From Jeongeupia sp. USM3 (lineage in GTDB: Bacteria; Pseudomonadota; Gammaproteobacteria; Burkholderiales; Chitinibacteraceae), in the NCBI RefSeq assembly GCF_001808185.1, contig NZ_CP017668.1, positions 1,240,001 to 1,304,000 of the forward strand: a stretch of DNA of 64,000 nucleotides. The letters run 5' to 3'. Below are positions 53,433 through 61,731 of this stretch, one piece after another (position 1 is the stretch's first letter; each line of letters begins with the position of its first letter). The translations under genes were made by a program, and so were the position numbers. Below the pieces are notes generated by a model. That model worked only from the letters and a program-made list of their open reading frames with translations. It had not been told where the DNA came from and ran no database searches.

Positions 53433-54323
53433 ATGAACCATTCCCCGACCCGCCGCACCCTGTTGCTGGCCGCAGCAACGACACCTTTCGCCCTGGCACT
53501 CGCCAAGGTTCGCGCGGGCGAAGCATCGGCGCCGAACGCGGCATCGGCGCAGTTCTCGGCGCTTGAAAAGAAATACCGCGGCCGTCTGGGCGTGTGCCTG
53601 CTCGATACCGCCAGCGGCGTGCAAACCGGCTACCGTGCGGACGAGCGTTTTGCCTTCTGCAGTACCTTCAAGGTGATGCTGGCCGGGGCGATCCTCGAGC
53701 GCAGCACCCGGGTTGCCGGACTGCTGCAGCAACGGATCAGCTATAAGCAAAGCGAGGTCGTCAGCTACTCGCCGGTCAGCGGCAAGCACGTCGCCGACGG
53801 CATGACGGTATCCGGGCTGTGCGCGGCAGCGGTCCAGTACAGCGACAACACCGCCGCCAACCTGTTGATCAAGTTGCTCGGCGGGCCGGCGGCCGTGACC
53901 GCGTTCGCGCGTTCGATCGGCGACCGCGAATTCCGCCTCGACCGCTGGGAAACCGCGCTGAACTCCGCCATCCCCGGCGATCCGCGCGACACGACGACCC
54001 CGGCCGCCATGGCGCGCAGCCTGCAGACACTGGCGCTCGGCGACGCGCTGCCACTACCGCAACGCACGCAATTGCAGGACTGGCTGCGCGGCAATACCAC
54101 CGGCGACAAGCGCATCCGCGCCGGCGTCCCGGCCGGCTGGCGGGTCGGCGACAAGACGGGTTCGGGCGACTACGGCACGACGAACGACATCGCCGTACTC
54201 TGGCCGCCGGGCCGCGCACCCGTGGTCCTCGCCGTTTACTTCACCCAGCCGGATGCCAAAGCGAAGTGGCAGGACGAGGTGATTGCGGCGGCGACCCGGA
54301 TTGCCGTGAGTGCGCTGCGCTGA
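53433..54323 (+). CDS. Class A serine beta-lactamase, PenA/L2-like
   Basis: This is a 296-residue precursor with all class A motifs: Ser77-Thr-Phe-Lys80, Ser137-Asp-Asn139, Glu173 in RWETALN and Lys241-Thr-Gly243 (KTGSGDYG). A Cys precedes the nucleophile (FCSTFK), but no partner Cys follows KTG, unlike in KPC or NMC-type carbapenemases. The N-terminus has a twin-arginine motif (TRRTLLLAA), so export by Tat is likely, as for Burkholderia PenA and Stenotrophomonas L2. It hydrolyses penicillins and probably cephalosporins. Confidence 0.9.
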   Translation: MNHSPTRRTLLLAAATTPFALALAKVRAGEASAPNAASAQFSALEKKYRGRLGVCLLDTASGVQTGYRADERFAFCSTFKVMLAGAILERSTRVAGLLQQRISYKQSEVVSYSPVSGKHVADGMTVSGLCAAAVQYSDNTAANLLIKLLGGPAAVTAFARSIGDREFRLDRWETALNSAIPGDPRDTTTPAAMARSLQTLALGDALPLPQRTQLQDWLRGNTTGDKRIRAGVPAGWRVGDKTGSGDYGTTNDIAVLWPPGRAPVVLAVYFTQPDAKAKWQDEVIAAATRIAVSALR

Positions 54324-54332
54324 TGCCCGCGC

Positions 54333-54731
54333 TTAGTCGAAGATGGCTTCCGCCTCGATCTCGATCAGCCATTCGGGCAAAGACAGTCCGCTGACGATGA
54401 TCCATGACGACGGCGGCGGATCGGTCGGGAAACGCCGCCGTAGCGCGTCTGCGATGACGTCCTGCTCGTCCCTCGCGGCTTCGCAGATATAGATCCGCAA
54501 CATCACCACCTGTTCCAGCCTGGCGTCCGCCGCCGCCAGCACACGCTCGATATTGTCGAGCGCCGCTTCGGTCTGCGCCTGCAGTCCGGGCCCGACGGTC
54601 CGCTCGCTGGCATCGACGCCGACCTGACCGGACAGCAGCAGCCTGCGTTGCCCGGTTACGATCGCGGCCTGGCTGAAGCCGTATTGCCGCGAATCGAATA
54701 CGCTGTCGGGATTGAGGACGGTTTTGGGCAT
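54333..54731 (-). CDS. RidA family protein
   Basis: This is a 132-residue YjgF/YER057c/UK114 (RidA) family protein: FSQAAIVTGQRRLLLSGQVGVDA, ALDNIERVLAAADARLEQVVMLRIYI and SLPEWLIEIEAEAIF. Many members deaminate reactive enamines; the arginine that binds the substrate carboxylate in canonical RidA appears to be within MLRIYI. It ends 9 bases from the beta-lactamase stop on the other strand. The ATG at 54731 is the family-typical start. Confidence 0.83.
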   Translation of the reverse strand: MPKTVLNPDSVFDSRQYGFSQAAIVTGQRRLLLSGQVGVDASERTVGPGLQAQTEAALDNIERVLAAADARLEQVVMLRIYICEAARDEQDVIADALRRRFPTDPPPSSWIIVSGLSLPEWLIEIEAEAIFD

Positions 54732-54951
54732 GATCGACTCCTGGTTTGCGTGTCGCCGCGGTTTGCGACGGATGATGGGCTTGCCTGTTCCCCCGAGCAT
54801 GACCGTGTGGCGACGCGCGAGTTCACCGGGCCGATCTCGCGCCACATCCATGAGAAGCCGCAAAAACCCGCCATGCCGGCAAGCTTTTGCGCCGCGTCGA
54901 TGTCCGATACGGCTCGGGCACAGCCGCTAGCCAGACCACCGGGGAAACGCC

Positions 54952-55305
54952 ATGCAGGACGAACGGATTACTACCTTGTTGCAGGACATCAGCCTGTCCA
55001 GCGACCGCCATTACGCCATCGTGCAGGCCGTTCGACACGCGGTGCTCGCCATCGGGGACGACGTCACCGAACAGGTCAAGTACGGCGGCATCCTGTTCGG
55101 CTCCCCGCAGCCCTTCTGCGGCGTGTTTGCCTACGCCAACCATGTATCGATCGAATTCAGCCATGGCGCGTCGCTGCCGGACGAGTACGGCCTGCTCGAA
55201 GGCAAGGGGAAGATGCGTCGCCATCTGAAGCTCCATGGCATTGACGACATCACGGCCCTGCGGGTCGGGCATTACATCGCGCTAGCCTACACCGCGCCCC
55301 GCTGA
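54952..55305 (+). CDS. DUF1801 family protein
   Basis: This is a 117-residue protein with the DUF1801 pattern (AVRHAVLAIGDDVTEQVKYGGILFGSPQPFCGVFAYANHVSIEFSHGASL, then GKGKMRRHLKLH). The family has a YdhG-like fold of unknown function and is often found near methyltransferases or regulators. A weak G-rich site precedes the ATG. It is followed after about 100 bases by a methyltransferase gene on the same strand. Confidence 0.8.
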   Translation: MQDERITTLLQDISLSSDRHYAIVQAVRHAVLAIGDDVTEQVKYGGILFGSPQPFCGVFAYANHVSIEFSHGASLPDEYGLLEGKGKMRRHLKLHGIDDITALRVGHYIALAYTAPR

Positions 55306-55406
55306 CGCAGCCACGGCCTCATCCCGATGCGTGAACAATGCGACCGGGCGCCAGGCCGCAGCGGCACGGGTCTATGATGCGGTTTTGCGCAACGACAGGA
55401 GCAGCC

Positions 55407-56195
55407 ATGCACGCTACCGAACTCATCGCCCACAACCGCGTGGCGTGGAACCGGCAGGCCCGGCAGCAATGCGAGTGGTCGCTTCCCGTCGGCAGCGACG
55501 TCATCGCCGCGGCGCGGGCCGGCCGGTGGCAGGTCCACATCACGCCGCGGCCCTTGCCCGGCGACTGGCTCGGCGATGTCCGCGGCCGGCGCATCCTCTG
55601 CCTTGCCGCCGCCGGCGGCCAGCAGGCACCGGTGCTCGCCGCCGCCGGCGCCGAGGTCACCGTGTTCGACCTGTCGGACGAACAGCTGGCGCAGGACCGC
55701 TTCGTCGCCGACCGCGACGGGCTGCAGCTCGTCACGGTGCAGGGCGACATGCGCGACCTGTCGGCATTTGCCGATGCGTCGTTCGACCTGATCGTCCACC
55801 CGATTTCCAATCTCTACGTGCCCGACGTCCGCCCGGTCTGGCGCGAGTGCCGTCGCGTGCTCTCGCCCTGCGGCGCGCTGCTCGCCAGCTTCTACAACCC
55901 GGTGGTCTTCGTCGGCGACCGCGACCCGGCCTGGCTGGAACAGGGCGTGGTCAAGCCGCGCTACGCGCTGCCCTATTCCGATCTCGCCGATCTGGATGCC
56001 GACGCGCTCGACGCCAAGCGGCAGAACGGCGAGGCGCTGGTCTTCGGCCACAGCCTGACCGAGCTGATCGCCGGCCAGACCGACGCCGGGCTGGCGATCA
56101 CCGGCTTCTACGAGGATGCCCAGCCCCGGCCGCGTTTCCTGCTCGACCGCTACATGCCGACGTTTCTGGCGACGCGGGCCGTCAGGCAGGCATGA
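55407..56195 (+). CDS. Class I SAM-dependent methyltransferase
   Basis: This is a 262-residue methyltransferase. Motif I is ILCLAAAGGQQAPVLAAAGAEVTVFDLSDEQL (unusual AAAGGQQ in place of GxGxG), followed by GDMRDLSAFADASFDLIVHPISNLYV and a post-motif region CRRVLSPCGALLASFYNP. This fits the Methyltransf_11 type. Substrate unknown. The ATG at 55407 follows a CAGGAG site. Confidence 0.85.
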   Translation: MHATELIAHNRVAWNRQARQQCEWSLPVGSDVIAAARAGRWQVHITPRPLPGDWLGDVRGRRILCLAAAGGQQAPVLAAAGAEVTVFDLSDEQLAQDRFVADRDGLQLVTVQGDMRDLSAFADASFDLIVHPISNLYVPDVRPVWRECRRVLSPCGALLASFYNPVVFVGDRDPAWLEQGVVKPRYALPYSDLADLDADALDAKRQNGEALVFGHSLTELIAGQTDAGLAITGFYEDAQPRPRFLLDRYMPTFLATRAVRQA

Positions 56196-56390
56196 ACGCC
56201 GGCTAGCGGCCTCGACCCGGGGATCCGCCGCCCGGGGAGTCCCCCCTTTGCTTCCGCCTCTGCAACAGCCCGGCCGCGTCGTCGGTGCTGCCGCGCGCCT
56301 TGCCGATGACCGGGCTGAAAACCCGCGGCGTTTGGTCTACTTGGAATACAGGAGGATCGCCCCGCGCCGACGCGGTGATCCGCAGAGGAG

Positions 56391-56864
56391 ATGCCCGTGT
56401 CCGAGAAAATCGTCGTTGCCCTGATCGAACATGCCATCCGGCCCGTCGTCTATCTCGTGCTCGGCGCCGCATTCATCTCGTGGCTGTTTTACGTGAAGGA
56501 GCCGCTGCTCGACGTCGTCGGCAGCGGTGACACGACGGTCAGGGCCGGAAGCTTCGAGGTTTCGCTGCGGGCCAAGGCCAGCGCGGGAGACCTGTCGGAC
56601 GAGCTCGCCGCGCTGCAGATGCTGAATGACACCCAGCTGCAGCTCTTTCTGGTGATCGGCAAGGAGCGCGGTCCGATCCAGTACCACGGCGAAGAGGTTT
56701 CCGAGGAAAACCTGAACCGGCTGAAGGAAGTGGGCCTGCTCGACGACATCCGCCGAACGGAACAGGGCGCGTTCCAGTGGAGTGCCTCCGAAAAGGCGAA
56801 CCGGCTGCACGATGTCATCTTCAGGCAGGTCATCAGGTCGATCAAGCGGACGAACGCCCCGTAG
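56391..56864 (+). CDS. Uncharacterised membrane-anchored protein
   Basis: This is a 157-residue protein with one N-terminal membrane segment (about 14-35, AIRPVVYLVLGAAFISWLFYV). A soluble part of about 120 residues follows, with helical segments (SDELAALQMLNDTQLQLFLVIG and VSEENLNRLKEVGLLDDIRR) that resemble a small winged-helix-like or effector-sensing domain. I do not recognise the family. A good GAGGAG site precedes the start. The gap before it (56196-56390) has no clear feature. Confidence 0.6.
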   Translation: MPVSEKIVVALIEHAIRPVVYLVLGAAFISWLFYVKEPLLDVVGSGDTTVRAGSFEVSLRAKASAGDLSDELAALQMLNDTQLQLFLVIGKERGPIQYHGEEVSEENLNRLKEVGLLDDIRRTEQGAFQWSASEKANRLHDVIFRQVIRSIKRTNAP

Positions 56865-56873
56865 GCACGCATG

Positions 56874-56900
56874 AAAAAAGCCGCCGGCAGGGCCGGCGGC
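56874..56900 (-). terminator. Rho-independent terminator of the dga operon
   Basis: Read leftwards, a GCCGCCGGC/GCCGGCGGC stem with a short loop is followed by T6. It is 24 bases after the dgaF stop and just after the convergent membrane protein gene. Confidence 0.85.
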
Positions 56901-56924
56901 GTCAATCACGGGTCGTGGGGGGTA

Positions 56925-57674
56925 TCACACCCGTTGCTTCACCATCTGCAACAGTTCGGCCACGTCGGCGGGCCGGGTGTTGCCGCTTTCCTTGTCGATG
57001 ATCGAGCTGTAGACATGCGGCATGACCTTCGGCACGCCGGCGTCGAGGCAGACCTGCAGGATCTCGCCGAAGTTGGCCAGATCGATTCCACCGGTCGGTT
57101 CGATCATTTCGAGCCCGTGGCGTGCGCAGCTTTTCGCCAGCACTTCGAGCTCGGCCAGCGATTTCAGCCCGCCCATCGGGAAGAACTTGGCCGCATGCGC
57201 GCCCTGGTCGCGGATCATCAGCACCGCCGTGTCGGTATCGACCAGCGCCGGGACCTCGGCACCGCTGCCGGCAACGCCGGTCGAGACGATCACCTTGCCC
57301 GGTGTGCCGGTCGGGCGGATCAGCGCGTTGATCCGGGTGTTGGTCACGCCGCGCGCCGCCAGCGCCCCGGCGGCGAAGCCGGCGCCGCTGAAGGTCTGGT
57401 TGACATGGCCCGGCGCGGTCGCCGCGGCGATCATCGCCGCCTTGTAGTACTGGGTCGGATCGCCGGCGCCGAGACCGACCGACACGCAGACCCGGTCCTG
57501 CCACTGCCTTGCGGCGACGACACCCTCCTCGACCGTGTCGAAGCGTGCCGACAGCAGGCCGATGGCGGCATGGCCTTCGGCGGCTTCGAAAGCGGCGGCG
57601 GCGTTGTCGAGGTCGCGGGCCAGCACGTTGATCGCGACGCGATCGTGATAGAACGAAATGGCTTGCTGCATCAT
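56925..57674 (-). CDS. dgaF: 2-dehydro-3-deoxy-6-phosphogluconate aldolase of the glucosaminate pathway
   Basis: This is a 249-residue KDGP aldolase family protein (DgaF type: FYHDRVAINVLARDLDNA, GVTNTRINALIRPTGTPGKVIVSTGV, AKFFPMGGLKSLAEL, IEPTGGIDL). It splits the keto-deoxy-phosphogluconate made by DgaE into pyruvate and glyceraldehyde 3-phosphate. The start ATG overlaps the dgaE stop. It is the last gene of the operon. Confidence 0.88.
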   Translation of the reverse strand: MMQQAISFYHDRVAINVLARDLDNAAAAFEAAEGHAAIGLLSARFDTVEEGVVAARQWQDRVCVSVGLGAGDPTQYYKAAMIAAATAPGHVNQTFSGAGFAAGALAARGVTNTRINALIRPTGTPGKVIVSTGVAGSGAEVPALVDTDTAVLMIRDQGAHAAKFFPMGGLKSLAELEVLAKSCARHGLEMIEPTGGIDLANFGEILQVCLDAGVPKVMPHVYSSIIDKESGNTRPADVAELLQMVKQRV

Positions 57675-58792
57675 GCATTCTCCTTCGTGCACTCACCGGC
57701 CAGTTGCTGCAGCCGCGCGACGATGACGGCGAGGTCATCGCCCTGCAGCGGTCGCGGGTCGATGCTGAACACGCCGGCGTTGAGGTAATACTTGCGGGTG
57801 TAGATGGCCGGACTGCCGCCGCGCAGCTGCGCTTCGATCGCTGCGGCGTCGACGCCGAGCACGTCGGCATGGACACGGACTCGGGCGCGGTAGATCTCGC
57901 GGCCGGCCTCGTCCTGCTCCAGCTCGGCCGACAGGCCACGGATGCCGTTGATCTCGGCAATCGCCGCTTCGAGCGCCGGAATGTCGGCGCGGCCATCGTG
58001 CTTGTGCACCGCGTAGCGGTCCAGCGCCTTGACCAGACCCAGCATGCATTCCTTGCCGATTTTCATCGGCCGGCCGATGCCGTGGTACTGCGCCTTGCAC
58101 GCGCCGATCAGCGCCTTGCGGCCGGTGATGAAGCCCGAGGTCGGTGCGTCGATCGCCTTGGCGCCGCTGTAGATCACCAGATCGGCACCGGCAGCGACGT
58201 ACTTTTTCAGGTCTTCCTCGGCGGCGGCGTCGATGATCAGCGGCAAGCCGTGCTCGTGGGCGATGCGGATCATCTCGGCCAGCGGCACCATGCCCTTCTG
58301 CACCGCGTGGTGCGACTTCACGTACAGGATGGCCGCGGTGCGCCCGGTGATCGCCGATGCCACATGGAAGGCTTCCGACTCGTTGGCCTGGCCGACCTCG
58401 ACCGGCACGCCGCCGCCGAGGCGGATCATCGTCGTCACCGGCGCGCCGTAATTGACGCTGTGGCCCTTGAGCAGGATCACCTCGTTGGCGAGGCCCGAGC
58501 TGTCGGGCAGACGCTCGACCAGGTTCGGATCGCCCTTCGAGATCACTGCGGCGACCGAGATCGCGATCCCGGCCGAGGCGCTCGAGGTGACGCAGCTGTC
58601 TTCGGCGCCGGTATGCGTGGCGATCAGCTCGCCGACGCGGTCGATCAGCGTGTCGATCTCGACATAGTTCGATGCGGCCTCGGCGACTTCGTCCATCACC
58701 GTCCTGTCGACGGCCGAGACACCGAGAATGGTCATCTTGCCGCAGGCGTTGATCACCCGCTTCAGGCCGATGCGCTCGTAGATGTTCATCAT
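57671..58792 (-). CDS. dgaE: D-glucosaminate-6-phosphate ammonia-lyase
   Basis: This is a 373-residue PLP enzyme of the SelA-like aminotransferase fold. The PLP lysine is Lys212 (YSGAKAIDAPTSG). It converts D-glucosaminate-6-phosphate to 2-keto-3-deoxy-6-phosphogluconate with release of ammonia. Two adjacent ATGs (58792 and 58789) are possible; the second has the better distance from AAGGGG. It lies 7 bases after the EIID gene. Confidence 0.88.
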   Translation of the reverse strand: MMNIYERIGLKRVINACGKMTILGVSAVDRTVMDEVAEAASNYVEIDTLIDRVGELIATHTGAEDSCVTSSASAGIAISVAAVISKGDPNLVERLPDSSGLANEVILLKGHSVNYGAPVTTMIRLGGGVPVEVGQANESEAFHVASAITGRTAAILYVKSHHAVQKGMVPLAEMIRIAHEHGLPLIIDAAAEEDLKKYVAAGADLVIYSGAKAIDAPTSGFITGRKALIGACKAQYHGIGRPMKIGKECMLGLVKALDRYAVHKHDGRADIPALEAAIAEINGIRGLSAELEQDEAGREIYRARVRVHADVLGVDAAAIEAQLRGGSPAIYTRKYYLNAGVFSIDPRPLQGDDLAVIVARLQQLAGECTKENA

Positions 58793-58799
58793 GATCCCC

Positions 58800-59660
58800 T
58801 TAGAGAATGCCGGTGATCGAGCAGACCAGGCTGAAGGCGACGACCGACAGCAGGATCACCGTGTAGCGCGGGCCTTTCTTGAGCATGTACAGGTAGATCG
58901 CGAACACGGCGGCCAGCGGCAGCAGCCCCGGCACGATCGAGTCGAGCACCTGCTGCACCACCACTTCCGAGCCCTGCAGGAAGCTGAACTTCAGCGGCGT
59001 GGTCAGCTTGACGTAGCTGGCGGCGAGCGCGCCCATCATGATCAGGCCGAGCACGTTGGCGCCGTAGATCAGCTCCTTGATCTTGCCGCCCTGCAACAGC
59101 GTGACGATGGATTCGCGGCCGAGCTTGTAGCCCTTGTGGCACAGCGCGTAGCTGATGCCGATGGTGATGCCGGTGTACAGCACCAGCGGCGCAATCCCGC
59201 CCATGGCGCTGCCCTTGGCGGCGAACGGGATGAACAGCGCGATCAGGAGCGGCATCAGCGCCGCCCAGATGATCGAATCGCCGACGCCGGCCAAGGCGCC
59301 CATCAGCCCGGTCTTGATGCCGATGATCGACGAATCGGTGATCGGCTCGCCGCGGGTCTTCTGCTCTTCCATCGCGATCGCCACGCCCTGGATGATCCCG
59401 CCCATCACGCCTTCGGTATTGAAGAAGTTCAGGTGGCGTTTCAGCGCTTCGGCCTGCTCTTCCTTGTTCGGATAGAGCTTCTTGAGCACCGGCGTCATCG
59501 ACGCGCAGAAGATCAGGCTTTGCAGGCGCTCGTACGAGTTCGAGACTTCGGCGCCCATGTAGTAGATCAGCCAGGACTTGGTGATGTCGGCCTTGGTCAG
59601 CAGCGGACCATGCTGGACATCGGTGACGGCCTTGTCGGTAACGGTAGCGTTCATGATCAT
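58800..59660 (-). CDS. dgaD: PTS mannose-family IID component for D-glucosaminate
   Basis: This is a 286-residue EIID membrane protein of the mannose PTS superfamily (KSWLIYYMGAEVSNSYERLQSLIFCASMTPVLKKLYP, FFNTEGVMGGIIQGVAIAMEEQKT, GIKTGLMGALAGVGDSIIWA). It forms the sugar channel with EIIC. Its ATG overlaps the EIIC stop (ATGA). The order is A-B-C-D-E-F, identical to the enterobacterial dga operon. Confidence 0.9.
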   Translation of the reverse strand: MIMNATVTDKAVTDVQHGPLLTKADITKSWLIYYMGAEVSNSYERLQSLIFCASMTPVLKKLYPNKEEQAEALKRHLNFFNTEGVMGGIIQGVAIAMEEQKTRGEPITDSSIIGIKTGLMGALAGVGDSIIWAALMPLLIALFIPFAAKGSAMGGIAPLVLYTGITIGISYALCHKGYKLGRESIVTLLQGGKIKELIYGANVLGLIMMGALAASYVKLTTPLKFSFLQGSEVVVQQVLDSIVPGLLPLAAVFAIYLYMLKKGPRYTVILLSVVAFSLVCSITGIL

Positions 59661-60403
59661 GCTTCCTCGTTCTTGCCAAAACTGCGGATCAGGAAGGCGA
59701 TGCAGGTGCCGAAGATGGCCACTGCCATGATGTCGACCTTCAGGTAGAGCACGGCGAAGAAGCCGGCGACGAAGTAAGGAATCAGCGTCTTCTTGCCGAT
59801 CACCATGATGGTGATCGCGAAGCCCAGCGCCGGCAGGATGCCGCCCATGATCTCGAACGAGTGGGTCAGCCAGCGCGGCATGAAGGCCAGGAACTGCTCG
59901 ACCACCGACTGGCCGAAGTAGTTGGCCGCGAACACCACCGGGAAGCGGATCACGAAGCCCATCAGTGCCGGCCACAGGAAGGCGCAGCGCATGATGCCGG
60001 CGGTGTTGCAGGTCTCGGCGTGCTTGTCGGCCATGTGGACCCACGCGGCGTTGATCGTCCGGCGCAGCTGGTCGACGAAGACGCCGATCACCCCGAACGG
60101 AATCGCCAGCGCGATCGCCAGATTGGCGTCCATGCCGGTCTTCACCGCGATCGGCAGCGCGATGCACGCCGCCAGCGCCGGGTCGGACGGCACGTTGCCG
60201 CCCGGCGTCGACGTCACGCCGAGGTAGACCAGCTGGATGCCGGCGCCGACGATCATCGCCGTCTGCATGTCGCCGGTGATCAGGCCGACGAACACGGCGA
60301 TCACGATCGGCTGCACCAGCATGCCGGAGAAGGTGTAACCCAGCCGCAGCCGGGCGAACCAGTAGTACAGACCCATCAGGGTCGCGAGCATCAGGGTACT
60401 CAT
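59657..60403 (-). CDS. dgaC: PTS mannose-family IIC component for D-glucosaminate
   Basis: This is a 248-residue EIIC (mannose/fructose/sorbose family) with several membrane helices and the conserved GAGIQLVYLGVTSTPGGNVPSDP loop that contacts the sugar. It is co-transcribed with EIIB (25 bases upstream) and EIID (overlap). Confidence 0.9.
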   Translation of the reverse strand: MSTLMLATLMGLYYWFARLRLGYTFSGMLVQPIVIAVFVGLITGDMQTAMIVGAGIQLVYLGVTSTPGGNVPSDPALAACIALPIAVKTGMDANLAIALAIPFGVIGVFVDQLRRTINAAWVHMADKHAETCNTAGIMRCAFLWPALMGFVIRFPVVFAANYFGQSVVEQFLAFMPRWLTHSFEIMGGILPALGFAITIMVIGKKTLIPYFVAGFFAVLYLKVDIMAVAIFGTCIAFLIRSFGKNEEA

Positions 60404-60428
60404 GACGAGGCTCCTCGTTCAGGGTGGG

Positions 60429-60914
60429 TTACAGACGCTTGAGGATGTCGGCCAGCTTCTGCGGCTTGTCTTCCGGAATCGTCTGGAAGTACACGTCGAC
60501 CCCGCGCTCCTGCAGGTCACGCAGCGTGACCTCGTCGGCGTCGTCGAGCGTGATGTTCTGGAACACCACCTTGCGGCCCGGACCGCCGCCGAGACCGCCG
60601 ACCTGAATCTGCGCGATGTCGAAGCCGTCGATCACCGCCTGGCGCACCGATGCCAGATTCGGGAACAGCACCAGCACGTTGCCGCTGCCGAGCTGGTCTT
60701 CGCGCCATTGCTGGCAGAAGCCGGCGACGCCGAAACAGTCGACCTTGATGTTGGGCGGCGCGGCCATCATGAAGATGTTCTTCATGAACGGATCGGCGTC
60801 GAGTTCGTCGCTGACCACGGCGATGCGGTTGGCCTGAGACTGGCCGACCCACTTGGTGACGACCTGACCGTGGATCAGGCGGCTGTCGATACGGCAAAGG
60901 ACGATTTTGGCCAT
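60429..60914 (-). CDS. dgaB: PTS mannose-family IIB component for D-glucosaminate
   Basis: This is a 161-residue EIIB of the mannose family. The phospho-histidine is His15 (SRLIHGQV). It takes phosphate from EIIA and gives it to the incoming sugar. The gene lies 28 bases after dgaA on the same strand. Confidence 0.92.
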   Translation of the reverse strand: MAKIVLCRIDSRLIHGQVVTKWVGQSQANRIAVVSDELDADPFMKNIFMMAAPPNIKVDCFGVAGFCQQWREDQLGSGNVLVLFPNLASVRQAVIDGFDIAQIQVGGLGGGPGRKVVFQNITLDDADEVTLRDLQERGVDVYFQTIPEDKPQKLADILKRL

Positions 60915-60942
60915 GATGGTTCTCCCTGGAATTGAATGAGGT

Positions 60943-61350
60943 TCAGCGTTGCTGCAGGCTTTTGACGATGTTCTTGAAGCTGTTGCGGCCGACGTCGACG
61001 AGGTCGTCGACCTGATCGGCCAGGCGCCCTTCGTCGCGCAGGTCGAGCGCGGCGAGCATCAGCGTGGCGTTGAGGCCGGTGATCACGCCGATGTCGAAAT
61101 CGGCGGAGAGGCGCGCGGCGACGTTCGAGGTCGAGCCGCCGGTGAAGTCGGCGATGATCAGCGAGCCGGCCGGCATCGCCTCGACGCGGGCTTTCACCTT
61201 CTCGTAGAACTCGCCCATGGTGTCGACCGGCATCAGCGCCAGATCGGATACGCCGTGGATTTCGCCGGCGACCATCTTCAGGCAGTCGATCAGGTTGGCG
61301 CCCCAGCCGCCGTGGGTGAGCGTGAGGATTTCGGATACGGGTTGGGTCAT
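60943..61350 (-). CDS. dgaA: PTS mannose-family IIA component for D-glucosaminate
   Basis: This is a 135-residue EIIA of the mannose family. The phospho-histidine is His13 (ILTLTHGGWG), and DFTGGSTSNVAARL is typical. It is the first gene after the sigma-54 promoter. I chose the ATG at 61350, which gives MTQPVSEIL; a longer reading runs into the promoter. It needs EI and HPr encoded elsewhere. Confidence 0.9.
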   Translation of the reverse strand: MTQPVSEILTLTHGGWGANLIDCLKMVAGEIHGVSDLALMPVDTMGEFYEKVKARVEAMPAGSLIIADFTGGSTSNVAARLSADFDIGVITGLNATLMLAALDLRDEGRLADQVDDLVDVGRNSFKNIVKSLQQR

Positions 61351-61415
61351 CGGTTCTTCTCCTGTCGGTTGCTTGCAGCGCAAATGCATCGTTGCGCCGC
61401 CCTGACCCGATAAGG

Positions 61416-61430
61416 GCAAGATGCGTGCCA
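61416..61430 (-). promoter_or_regulatory. Consensus sigma-54 promoter of the dga operon
   Basis: On the minus strand TGGCACGCATCTTGC is a full match to the -24/-12 consensus TGGCAC-N5-TTGC. It lies 66 bases upstream of the dgaA start. The adjacent LevR/DgaR-type activator carries the GAFTGA loop that contacts sigma-54. Confidence 0.9.
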
Positions 61431-61533
61431 GCATCTGTCACGCCGGCCGAAAAACGGAGAAAACAACAACAAAATCAGCAAGATAGAAAAACAGCCGCAA
61501 CCCGGAACGGCGAAAAAAGCCATGAAAATGCCA

Positions 61534-61553
61534 GTCACGCCAGGCGGCGTGAC
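61534..61553. promoter_or_regulatory. Palindromic upstream activator site for the dga operon
   Basis: GTCACGCC-aggc-GGCGTGAC is a perfect inverted repeat about 105 bases upstream of the -24 element. The extended half-site GCATCTGTCACGCC also occurs at 61431-61444, directly next to the promoter, and inverted at 61546-61559. A further GTGTCACGG lies at about 61591. The set looks like binding sites for the enhancer-binding activator. The rest of the 381-base gap (61351-61731) shows no gene. Confidence 0.65.
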
Positions 61554-61731
61554 AGATGCGGACGGGCAAACCGGGGGCAAATGCAGGCTAGTGTCACGGT
61601 ACCGGCGCGGGCCGGTGTGTGCGGCGGCCGGTGCCGGCGGGCGCGACGAAGCCGGCGCAGCGGTTCCGGCAAGGCGCACGGCACCGGGGCCGTGCGCAAG
61701 TACGGCAGGTGGGCGCCGCCGCCGGCCGCGC

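Noticed and set aside
53433..54323. Carbapenemase of KPC/NMC type
   Set aside because: Cys before the active serine is present, but the partner Cys after KTG is absent (KTGSGDYG).
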